The notes below the pieces were generated by a model. That model was not told the DNA's origin, ran no database searches, and saw only the letters and a program-made list of their open reading frames with translations. The translations under genes were made by a program, and so were the position numbers. This document shows positions 1-7,308 of a DNA stretch of 21,255 nt, one piece after another. The first letter of the stretch is position 1, and each line of letters starts with the position of its first letter. The stretch is from Chara braunii (taxonomy: Eukaryota; Streptophyta; Charophyceae; Charales; Characeae). Location: contig BFEA01000043.1 of the NCBI GenBank assembly GCA_003427395.1, positions 204,477 through 225,731 of the forward strand. Reading direction: 5' to 3'.

Positions 1-32
1 TTTTTTTGTCGTACCTCGACTTCGGACGCCAG

Positions 33-44
33 GCTCATGCAATC
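33..44. repeat. Candidate target-site duplication of LINE copy 1 (left)
   Basis: GCTCATGCAATC lies directly against the T13 run that is the poly(A) tail of the minus-strand LINE. GCTCATACAAAC (10 of 12 identical) sits at 3081-3092, exactly where recognisable LINE coding sequence stops. The agreement of both edges supports a target-site duplication, but 12 bp with two mismatches could be chance. Confidence 0.45.
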
Positions 45-121
45 TTTTTTTTTTTTTAACAAACAACCCGAGAGGATGCTAGGGGTGCTGGTAAGAGCAG
101 ACACCACTAGCATTTCCCAGG

Positions 122-180
122 GGGCTCCATCTATTGGTGGGGAGCAACACCTCCTGGAAAGCGGGTCCAGCGTCCCTAAA
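122..180 (-). repeat. LINE 3'-region hairpin motif, copy a
   Basis: A block of about 58 bp, shared with 10727-10785, that includes CTGGA / TCCAG arms around a 7-nt loop (154-170). It lies about 65 bp inside the poly(A) end of LINE copy 1, so it belongs to the 3' end of the element transcript. Confidence 0.7.
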
Positions 181-663
181 CATTTAGTTTGCTTCTTCAA
201 ACAAATATGCAGTTGTAATGACAGCCAGAAGAAGGCCTTATCTGCAAGCGTGGAATTTTGGCAGGCAGCACTACGCAGCAAAGGGAGCTGCTTGCCTACC
301 TACCAACCTACTTCTAGCTTAATCCTGTTCCGTATCGTTCATTGCCGGTTTTGTAGTTCTTGTTTTGGTTGTGGCCTGCATGCTTTCACAGGTCAGGGCT
401 CCATTCTCCCTCAGGGCTGCCTATGTTACTCTTCCCTTCCCTTTTGGAGCTCTGTGTATTCAAACCACGACTCAAACCCAACGTCGCCCAACGTCATGAT
501 TCGGGGATCACCGCCCTCATCTGATTCGACCAGGTCAATTCTGGGTGTCTTCAGCCCCCCATTCAGTGTTGTTATGTCTGTGTCCTCAATACTTCCTTGA
601 CCCCTCAACCCTTCTGTTCTCCGTCACAGGATGGTTCATGGTGACTTGGCGCCTTCCGTGCTG

Positions 664-712
664 AGCGAGGGTGGGGAGCTGCACCTGCTGGAAACCGGGT
701 CCAACGTCCATT
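664..712 (-). repeat. LINE 3'-region hairpin motif, copy b
   Basis: Second occurrence of the motif in LINE copy 1 (core GCTGGAAACCGGGTCCAACG at 687-706). One arm base differs, so the stem is weakened. Its distance from the tail (about 620 bp) suggests that the 3' end of this copy contains a duplicated or nested 3' segment. Confidence 0.6.
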
Positions 713-1000
713 AACATCAAAGACAAGGAGCCAATGTTTACAATGTCACGCTGCCTGATTTAGCTGGTCCCTAACTATTCAAAACAAGACAATGTAGAGA
801 CCACTCCCACGAGCCCCAGATGACCTTGTGGTTGCAGTTGCATATGTATCGTAATCAGAGTTCCCACGACATTGCCCCATAGGTACGTAGTACTTTACAC
901 TCAGCCTAAAGCCTTCCCGGAACCCCAGAAATCATGTAGTCAAGCTTCTCGGATCCCTGAAAGCCATGTAGCCGCAATGTTGACATCATCGTTGTGATTG

Positions 1001-1076
1001 CAGTCCCTTTTCCAAACCCTGCTGTTACGCAGCTCCTGCAGTCCCTTCTTCTCAACCCTGCTTTTACGTAGCTCGT
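1001..1076. repeat. Imperfect tandem duplication of about 38 bp
   Basis: Two head-to-tail units, 1001-1038 and 1038-1076, each starting GCAGTCCCTT and ending in a CTGCT-TTACG-AGCTC core. In the minus-strand LINE reading they give the repeated peptides HHELRKSRVEKKGL and LQELRNSRVWKRD. Confidence 0.7.
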
Positions 1077-1148
1077 GGTGTCGTATCTTCGTAGAGTTGT
1101 GTACTCGTCTCATTAGACTGTGATCAACCCGTGATGATAGGAATGTTG

Positions 1149-1268
1149 AGGTGCTGGGGGGGCGACTGGGGAACCAGAGAGAGTGGTGGGGGAGGAGGGG
1201 AGGGTTGTGGGGGAGGTGGGAAGGGGGGAGGGAAGGGACAGAATGGGAAGATTGGGCCGGGGGATGGG
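1149..1268 (+). repeat. G-rich purine tract with G-quadruplex potential
   Basis: About 120 bases with many runs of three to seven G and few pyrimidines on the plus strand, inside the 3' part of LINE copy 1 and on the strand opposite its sense. Four or more closely spaced G3+ runs satisfy the simple quadruplex pattern. It encodes the Pro/Ser-rich tail of the LINE reading. Confidence 0.65.
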
Positions 1269-3092
1269 TCGGTGCACTATCTGGAACAAGCACGAAGTTT
1301 GTTGGGAGGTAGGGGACCTCGAAGCAGTTGAAGGGCCTCCTTTCACAAGTCGTTTCTGTGGTCCTCCAAGATTTCCACCGGATGTCTAGGCAGGCAGGCA
1401 GTTCTGAGTATCTGTTATTCGGATCCAGCCACAATTGGCAGTAAGACAGACCTAATATTTCCCTGGCAGTCTGGTCCTTCTCCTCTCGGCACACTTCTTT
1501 CAATTTTTTCCATGCATCTTGTGTTCGGGTTCTGATTTCTTCTTCTATTGCCTGTTGTGCTTGTTGCAGGCCGAATTGATGGTCTTTTCTTTCAAATGCA
1601 CATCTAGCTCGCCATGCGAGCATTAGCATGGGCAGACGCATTTAGATGAAGAGATTGGATGCGTAAGGAGACCATTGAGTCAGCAAGTGCTGATTTTTGC
1701 CGAGGAGAAGGAGACCCAAGTCCCAGGGGGTGTGGTACCCTGCAAGGAAGTGGAATGCTGCATCCCACCACTGCCATGTTTGGGTGACCACTGGACACGC
1801 CAGCAGGCAGTGTTCCAGAGTTGCCCTGGCTGGCAGTGTTGCTCTTCCACAGTATGAGCAGATGGGGGACAACAATCCTTTTTGTTCCAAGTTCGTTCTG
1901 GATACCAGCCCGTCGGGGGTGGGGAGGCATCGATGCAGTATCTGCCATTGTAGGGATCTAAGGTTTGTTGGCATGATCTTGGAGTACCTGGCCCATAACA
2001 GATTATGCATCAGTTGTGCCTCAAGCGGTGAGTTCCGTTCCCATCTTTGGGTCACGATTTGGTCGACGGGTAGGTTCGGGCATGAGGCTCGGTAGGCCCC
2101 TTTAACCGTATACTCCCATAAGTTCATGGGTTTATGACATGGCGATTCCCATTCGTCTGGGTCAAATGGCAGTCTTGCCACTGGCGTGGTCGATTCATAC
2201 ACATAGTATCCTTTGTCACTGTCCCCCACCACTCTTACCTGCATAAGTCCTGCCCACTTCTCAGAGGCATCCAGGTCTTCATTTCTTATGAGTTTGGAGA
2301 ACCTAACTTCCGGGAACTGGGGTCGGTAGGCCTCCAAATAGCACTGGGGCTCCTCAATTTTATGAACTCTGTATATGACCTGTGGCCGGGTCCGGTCTGG
2401 ATACTTAACCACCTTGTCGTTTTGCTGGACTGTGGGGCCCGCTTTAAGGGCAAGGCACCAGGACAGTGTGATGGCTTCCCTTAACTGGCGGGCATTGGGT
2501 TCCAATGATTTAACATGTTTTAATCTATGCCGCAGTTGATCGGTGGTGACCCAGGTCGCATTTATCGGGTCCCATAGGTCCCCGACGGTGAAGACCCCTT
2601 TCCTTGCCCAATTGAGCCAAGGCGAGTTCGAAGTGAGGGTGAAGGGATTGCCTCACTGTCGAGGATGTACGGGTTGCCGAATAGAGGCTGTCTCCATACA
2701 TTGTGCCATCTATTCGGGGTGTGCCTCAACTTCGGGCCTCTTTTCCTCCACAACTTAAGCATATTAGACCACAGAGGATCAAGGGGTATGTCGAGCCTGG
2801 TGGCTTGCACCGGGGTGTGGGCTTGTGCCTGATGTGGAGGGGCGGGTATCGACCAATGAGAGTTAGTGAGCCATCTGAAGGGTTGCACCCGGATGAATGT
2901 CAGCGGTTGCGGGGCCAGATCGGTTATTTGCAGACAAGCCAACGGGCCCCACGGGATGTCATTGCCTATGAGTAGCCTAACGAGGATTTTAAAAATCAAG
3001 GCTTCACTTTCTCTTTCCGGGTCCAATATCCCTAGTCCCCCTGTGGCTCTTGGCTAGGTGAGGATGTCCCAGCTAGCTCTGCTCATACAAAC

Positions 3093-3920
3093 TATTATTC
3101 CATAGGTAGGTTGTGAGCGCCCTTTTCTTCTACAGGCCCAATTCAGAGAGTCTACCCAACAGGATTACCTAAGCAAGGCAGGTCAGCGCTCGCAGACACA
3201 TCCTACCGTCCTTCCCCTAGCTTACCCAAGGCTAGGCGGAACTCAGACTAGTCGGAGCGACTTATATCCCTACCCTACCCTAGAGCTAAGCCATGCATGA
3301 GTAGACCCTGTCATATACCTAATAGACCCCCCCGGCCCAGTATCGTAGTTGTGTGTATATGTGTGTGGCCAGAAGCTATGTATGTTTCTTTCAATCCTAC
3401 CAGGGTACTCGGTTCAATGGCCGCAGTGGGCAGGCAGAAGTGGACGCACAAGGTTGGAGGGAGTGTCAGCACAACACCTATAGGTCCCAGGGGACCTGAT
3501 CCGCCGAGGTTAGGCGAATAGAGTACTATGATGGCGCAAACATTACTAGTCTGTCTTTTTTTTTTTTTTTGAGGGGGGAGGGGGTTGTGGATCAGTAGAG
3601 CAGCGGTCTCGCACTGACCCTTTCTGTCTTTGGACGTCTTCCATTAAAAAAAAACAAAGTTGTAGGATAGGCCTGTCTTTTTTTTGCATCCTTTTTTTTT
3701 TTTTTTTTTTTTTAACCACTAGTACTTCCTCGAGTCGTGCCCGTTACTGCACCACGATTTTAGGAAACGTACGGGCTACTACAGGAGGGGCCAAATTCAT
3801 CCGACTGGAATGTTTCTACTCTATTTTTTTTCTGCAGCCGATAGTTGGGCCATGTACTGGTGGTTTAAAGCTGCCTTCTCCTCATCAGGGGACAACCATA
3901 TATTTTTCTTTCACCTCACA
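3093..3920. other. No gene recognised; homopolymer-rich spacer
   Basis: The first 450 bases are mixed sequence with many CTA/TAG-type words and no sustained reading frame. Then come T14 (about 3557-3570), a G-rich patch, A9 and T22 (about 3691-3712). These T runs look like poly(A) remnants of older minus-strand retroelements, but I cannot identify the bodies. The patch at 3590-3625 resembles a tRNA D-arm (ATCAGTAGAGC) without a matching B box. Confidence 0.5.
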
Positions 3921-3952
3921 GATCCTTTAACTGTCGTTCTGCCATGTCATGG
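3921..3952. repeat. Left flanking direct repeat of SINE A (32 bp)
   Basis: This 32-bp segment matches 4433-4464 at 29 of 32 positions (shared core CGTTCTGCCATGTCATGG). The two copies abut the two ends of the SINE, so they are best read as a target-site duplication. At 32 bp it is longer than the usual 5-20 bp. Confidence 0.75.
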
Positions 3953-4365
3953 AGCATATCTTTCTTTTCATTCCCTACCACTCCTCCTAAGGCTATACAG
4001 GGGACCCCTGCAAGCATAGCTTTCTACTTCTCTTCGGTGAAGGGAGGTTACCTCTCTCGGTGGCGGAGAGGGGTAACGGCATGTTTGCCCCTTTTGCCCT
4101 ACGTTTAGGGTGCAGGGTTGGAGCCGCCGGTGGGGGCCCGACTAACACAAAGACCGAGCGTTTGCTAGTAACCTCCCTTTTCATCTTCCCCCACCCCCAT
4201 CGAGTAACAGTAGTGCCTAAAACCAACACTCTCTCACAAACCACACGCAACCCGCTCACACACACACTCACACCTGTGTTGGCTGAACACCTTACTAATA
4301 CCGACTAGGAGGATCCAGCTGACTATCTCAGTTGGTTGGCACCAAGAGTGTTACAGGCGTCCATA

Positions 4366-4376
4366 GGGATTGAACC
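4366..4376 (-). promoter_or_regulatory. Pol III B box of SINE A
   Basis: Reads GGTTCAATCCC on the minus strand, a match to the GGTTCRANNCC B-box consensus. It lies 33 bases downstream of the A box, the spacing expected in a tRNA gene. Confidence 0.75.
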
Positions 4377-4408
4377 CACGACCTCCTGAATGTCACTTAT
4401 GCGCCTAA

Positions 4409-4420
4409 CCAATTAAGCTA
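4409..4420 (-). promoter_or_regulatory. Pol III A box of SINE A
   Basis: Reads TAGCTTAATTGG on the minus strand, matching TRGCNNARNNGG at every position, about ten bases from the SINE 5' end. Confidence 0.75.
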
Positions 4421-4432
4421 GGCCGCTGGATA

Positions 4433-4464
4433 TATCTTTTAACTGGCGTTCTGCCATGTCATGG
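4433..4464. repeat. Right flanking direct repeat of SINE A (32 bp)
   Basis: Partner of 3921-3952, three mismatches in 32. It starts directly after the SINE 5' end. Confidence 0.75.
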
Positions 4465-4556
4465 CCTTGCCTTTTTGCACTGTCACCGTTTCAAAGAGTG
4501 TTGTGTGGGGATGGGCTGAGAACTCTCGAAAATACAACTCTTGAAATCGCCTGACA

Positions 4557-4586
4557 ACTCTTGAAACATTTCCCTATTTCAAGAGT
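4557..4586. repeat. Perfect 10-bp inverted repeat in an AACTCTTGAAA cluster
   Basis: ACTCTTGAAA (4557-4566) and TTTCAAGAGT (4577-4586) form a perfect stem with a 10-nt loop. Two further direct copies of AACTCT(T/C)GAAA lie just upstream at 4521 and 4536. Confidence 0.6.
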
Positions 4587-4622
4587 GGTGTGGCGAGGCC
4601 CTAGGTAATTCAGAATTGTAAT

Positions 4623-4700
4623 GTTTTACTCATCTCTGTCTGGTCGAGGTCGAACCCGGTCTCTATTTCAATAGTTCAGGGGTGTATCAACGGAGGGCAT
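4623..4700 (-). repeat. tRNA-like fragment (B-box half), SINE family C
   Basis: The minus strand reads TTGATACACCCCTGAACTAT, then TGAAATAGAGACCGGGTTCG, with a B box GGTTCGACCTC. The same anticodon-arm and B-box pattern recurs at 6465-6540 (-), 6556-6612 (-) and 13489-13520 (+), which suggests an older tRNA-derived SINE family. No intact cloverleaf is evident. Confidence 0.45.
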
Positions 4701-4715
4701 ACTGACACTAGTGCG

Positions 4716-4754
4716 GACAATCGCAAATTATATGTTAGTCAATTTGTGATTGTC
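4716..4754. repeat. 14-bp inverted repeat
   Basis: GACAATCGCAAATT (4716-4729) and AATTTGTGATTGTC (4741-4754) pair at 13 of 14 positions across an 11-nt loop. It could be a compact hairpin or the core of a degraded palindromic element. I see no flanking duplication. Confidence 0.6.
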
Positions 4755-5307
4755 TGACACCTTCCAGTCACACAGCACGCACATATACGTCAGAAAACAG
4801 AAAGGACAAAGTCTCGACCTGCTCTAGGAATGCAATTATACGGGCCAAGGGGTCACACTGCACGATGCATAAAAATTCATCAATTTTTCCTGTTTTTTTT
4901 TTTTTTTTTTTTTCCTTACGAGAGCTACCCACCAAACGCCGAATTCTTTTTTTTTTTGTTTCCAGAAAGAAACAAGTCTAAGAGAAATACGCAATTGCGG
5001 GGACTACTAGAGGTTCTCGCAAAATACGTAACCCCGCGGATGTTAAAGTTGCTGACATTTACGTGCCCATTTGCATGAAAACGCAAAATACGTAGCCCTT
5101 GTGACCCATAAAATCACCTACAATTTATGATTTTATGAAAATGCGTGCTGGTGTGAATATGCCAGTTGGTCTCACTCAAATCAGTCTCTCTCATAACTTT
5201 TGATGTGAGGGCGCGCACGTGTTCGTCCCCTTCAGGACTTCGACACTGAAGGATTGGTATTGAACCAAGGGACCAATTTTTTTTTCTTTGCTTTTTCTCT
5301 TTCTTTT
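4755..5307. other. No gene recognised; T runs and short direct repeats
   Basis: Contains T22 at about 4891-4912 and T10 at about 4947-4958, a pair of CGCAAAATACGTA(A/G)CCC repeats at about 5018 and 5081, and a lone B-box-like GGTTCAATACC on the minus strand at about 5253-5263. No reading frame is convincing. Confidence 0.5.
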
Positions 5308-5688
5308 GGGGATAAGTTGCAAAATATCGCCCTGAGTTGAACTATATTACAAAAGGCCCCTGAAAGACGTAGGCATAACGGAATGCCCTTTTGGGCCAAA
5401 ATCATTGTGTTATGACCCTGTCAGGCCGGTGTGCAATAGGGCCTTGGAAAAAAAGTTGGCAGGTGCCTGGTAGGGGCATTTTGCAAAATGGGACGTTCGC
5501 GGGTAGGGATATATTGCAAAGATGGGAGGTCTAACCGGCAGCAGGGGTATTTCACCAAAAACAAAAAAAAATTAAGAGGGGCATTTTGCATATATCTCAA
5601 CTTATGGGGGTATTTGGCAAATTATCCCAACTCTTGGGGGGATTCTGGGATATATCTCAACTTATGGGGGTATTTTGCAAATTATCCC
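5308..5688. mobile_element. Miniature TIR element (MITE-like), 381 bp
   Basis: The left end GGGATAAGTTGCAAAATATC and the reverse complement of the right end, GGGATAATTTGCAAAATACC, agree over about 38 bp with a handful of mismatches, so the element has terminal inverted repeats. The 39-bp right terminus is present twice in direct orientation, 5590-5628 and 5650-5688, separated by 21 bp. There is no coding capacity, so it is non-autonomous. The T-rich flanks prevent a clear target-site duplication call, so the superfamily is not settled. Confidence 0.7.
5590..5688 (+). repeat. Duplicated 39-bp terminal repeat inside the MITE
   Basis: Units 5590-5628 and 5650-5688 differ at one position (TATTTGGC versus TATTTTGC). 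Because the right TIR is present twice, the element has two possible right ends. Confidence 0.75.
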
Positions 5689-5789
5689 TTTTTGTTTTCT
5701 CTGGAGCAAGGGAACAATCTTGCGCTCTCCGATCTTTTTCTCGATTTATGCGCAATCATCCTTGCACAGGGGCGACGCTCAACGTCTCC

Positions 5790-6093
5790 ATCTAGAGCGG
5801 TAATTGGTTGTGCATGTTAGTGACATTCAGGAGGTTGTGGTTTCAGTCCCCATGTCCGCCTGCAGTACGCTTGGTGCCAAGCGTAGGCAGACTACAATTG
5901 CTTGGTTATATCTGGTAGTCCCCAGAGGACTGAAGAGGCAGGCCTCAACTCACTTGTCACACGACTATTCAACAAATAATTTTTTGATCGTATGAGCAGG
6001 TGCTCAACAAGTGTTGCTCCCACCAATAGATCGGAGCCATGAACTAAGCTGCTAGGTGTGATGCAAACTTGATATTAAAAAAAAAAAAAAAAA
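5790..6093 (+). mobile_element. SINE B, tRNA-headed with A17 tail
   Basis: The head at 5793-5870 aligns with the SINE A head (shared GTGACATTCAGGAGGT and a degraded B box GGTTTCAGTCC), but the body after 5895 differs. A 9-bp perfect inverted repeat, TACGCTTGG / CCAAGCGTA, lies at 5866-5885. The unit ends in A17 at 6077-6093, the expected 3' tail. I infer an old SINE sharing its tRNA source with SINE A. The body assignment rests only on position between head and tail. Confidence 0.55.
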
Positions 6094-6330
6094 CCTTAGT
6101 GCCAACAAGCGGAGATAGTCAGCTTGATCCCCCTGATTGGTATCAGTAGGGTCTTCAGTGGCAGCCAACACAATGTGAGTGCGAGTGTGAGTGGGCGTGT
6201 GTGTGGTGTGTGGGAGAGCGTTGGCCTCAGATACTGATGTTGCTCAATCGAGGTGGGGGAAGATGAAAAGGGAGGCGTAGCTACTTGCAAATGTGTGGCC
6301 CTTGTGTAGATAGCTATGCTTGCAGGTAGG
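6094..6330 (+). mobile_element. SINE A family copy, lacking the tRNA head
   Basis: The plus strand repeats the SINE A body in order: TAGTGCCAAC, GAGATAGTCAGCT, a GT-rich stretch at about 6176-6212, GTGGGGGAAGATGAAAAGGG and AGCTATGCTTGCAGG. The tRNA head is missing (5' truncation) and about 125 bp between GGGAGG and CTATGCTTGCAGG of copy A are absent. It begins directly after the A17 tail of SINE B. Confidence 0.7.
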
Positions 6331-6464
6331 TAGTGAAAGATCAAAGAGTTGGAGAAAATAATATAGTGTAGTTTTAAAAAGGACAGGACTCGAAGGGGAA
6401 AAGAAAAGAAAAAAAAATTCTTCTGCCAAAGGACAACTCTCCCATTTTTTCATTCATCCTTTTC

Positions 6465-6540
6465 GTATTGGAGTTCGAACTCAACGCTGTCTTTCAACAG
6501 TTCGTGGGTTTACCAACCGACCAAGGCAAGTTGCCAATGT
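6465..6540 (-). repeat. tRNA-like fragment, SINE family C
   Basis: The minus strand reads CTTGGTCGGTTGGTAAACCC (A-box-like), then AACTGTTGAAAGACAG, then GAGTTCGAACTCC (B-box-like). The order and spacing are tRNA-like, and the anticodon-arm segment matches the fragments at 4623 and 13489. Confidence 0.45.
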
Positions 6541-6555
6541 GAAACTTTGTTTAGG

Positions 6556-6612
6556 GTTCTTTGAGATCCTCGTGAAATCGAACTGGGGTCTGCTATGAAC
6601 AAGTCATGGGTG
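6556..6612 (-). repeat. tRNA-like fragment, SINE family C
   Basis: The minus strand reads TTACACCCATGACTTGTTCA and then a B-box-like CAGTTCGATTTC. It parallels the fragment at 4623-4700 (ACACCCCTGAACT, then GGGTTCGACC). Confidence 0.35.
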
Positions 6613-6948
6613 TAACATTCACCCACATAGGTTGGTTCTCATTAAGAATTTGAAGACCTACCATTGTGACGCACCAGCTTATGTACATGAAGCTCCTGAG
6701 CCCCTTCTTCTGTTTTAGTGCTTTCTGGGGGACCGAATTGATTTAATCCAGTTCCAGTTCCTCTTCCTGGTCCAGGTTTCATTTTCAACGACTGGTGATG
6801 TCGGGTTCAGGGTGTCTCGGTCGTGGTTTTGGCCTCTCGCAGTTCGCACGACTTATCTTTGATGGGCCCCGATGCATGAGACACGTCAACCAATCTTGTC
6901 TTTTCGTCTCTGCAATTTTTAAAATTTTTCTTGTATTTTGCAGTACTT

Positions 6949-7308
6949 TTACGTAGAATTTATGTGCGCCTTAGCAAGCGAGTTCATAATTATTTTCCTC
7001 GGATTTTTCTTGAAGTATGAGAATCGCGGGTGCCCATTGGGATACTTTGTAACGAGTCCTTTCTTTGTGCATGTACATTTCGAGAGGCCCCCGCAAGCCC
7101 CATGAAATTTTTTGTTGATGGATGGTAGAATAGGAATAGACGTAGGAATTTGGCCGTTTTGGACTGCACGCGCGAAATTCTCTTTCAAACTTTTCAATTT
7201 TAATTCGACTTTAGGAATTAGACGCAACTTCACTGGCATTTTGAGTAACTGTTTTAGTGCCTTTTTGGTTCCTGCGTGTATGCATCTTTCTGTGCCACGC
7301 TCATGCAT
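6949..7308 (-). CDS. Unrecognised 119-codon basic reading frame
   Basis: This open frame is rich in Lys and Arg and includes FHGACGGLSKCTCTKKG followed by YPNGHPRFSYFKKNP and then RKIIMNSLAKAH. The compact Cys pattern (C..... C.C) and the patterned residues after it look more protein-like than the surrounding sequence. I do not recognise the family. A C.C motif followed by GH is a feature of the linker in N-terminal-endonuclease PLEs, so a PLE fragment is one possibility, unproven. No start context, introns or neighbours support an active gene. Confidence 0.25.
   Translation of the reverse strand: MHERGTERCIHAGTKKALKQLLKMPVKLRLIPKVELKLKSLKENFARAVQNGQIPTSIPILPSINKKFHGACGGLSKCTCTKKGLVTKYPNGHPRFSYFKKNPRKIIMNSLAKAHINST

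Larger units (their letters stand above)
45..3080 (-). mobile_element. LINE (non-LTR retrotransposon) copy 1, 5'-truncated
   Basis: Minus-strand LINE fragment of about 3 kb. In element sense it begins inside the region after the RT palm (3080), runs through the zinc-knuckle C-terminal part of ORF2 (to 940), then a roughly 900-bp 3' region, and ends in a poly(A) tail seen as T13 at 45-57. Truncation at the 5' end and a 3' poly(A) are the normal products of target-primed reverse transcription. The RT catalytic YADD region and endonuclease are absent. The 3' region carries a hairpin motif (122-180 and 664-712) also found in LINE copy 2, which ties the two to one family. The element is dead: it has at least one frameshift and two in-frame stops. 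Confidence 0.85.
940..3080 (-). pseudogene. LINE ORF2 C-terminal part, broken (post-RT region and zf-RVT)
   Basis: Remnant of a LINE ORF2 protein. At 3075-2950 (element sense) it reads ASWDILT-stop-PRATGG and then LGILDPERESEALIFKIL, the conserved 'W..l..PK..GGLG..D' block that follows the RT thumb. WRQPLFGNP at about 2660-2690 is shared with LINE copy 2 (RQPLFGNR). The span 2505-1642 is a continuous 287-codon stretch containing LQWQILHRCLPT and a zinc-knuckle CSYC...EHCLLAC, as in the zf-RVT domain of plant LINEs. A TAA at 1642-1644 interrupts the frame, which then continues to 940 with a basic, partly coiled-coil-like C terminus and a Pro/Ser-rich tail. A frameshift lies between 2562 and 2505. 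The N-terminal endonuclease and RT palm are missing through 5' truncation. The protein would not be functional. Confidence 0.85.
3953..4432 (-). mobile_element. SINE A, full-length tRNA-derived SINE
   Basis: About 480 bp on the minus strand. The 5' head (4430 to about 4355) is tRNA-like with A and B boxes. It continues into a unique body with a GT-rich middle (GTGTGAGTGTGTGTGTGAGC, about 4260-4280), a GGGGGAAGATGAAAAGGGAGG block and CTATGCTTGCAGG near the 3' end. The 3' end is A-rich (AATGAAAAGAAAGATATGCT). The body blocks recur in the same order on the plus strand at 6094-6330, which shows this is a dispersed family. Flanking 32-bp direct repeats define both edges. No protein is expected: mobilisation would depend on a LINE-type RT, and the source LINE cannot be named from the window. 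Confidence 0.8.

Noticed and set aside
37-600. 187-codon plus-strand open frame
   Set aside because: It lies antisense in the LINE copy 1 3' region, starts in a poly(T) run and shows no domain or protein-like pattern.
4355-4430. Functional tRNA gene
   Set aside because: A and B boxes are present, but acceptor arms do not pair properly and the unit continues into a dispersed repeat body, so it is a SINE head.
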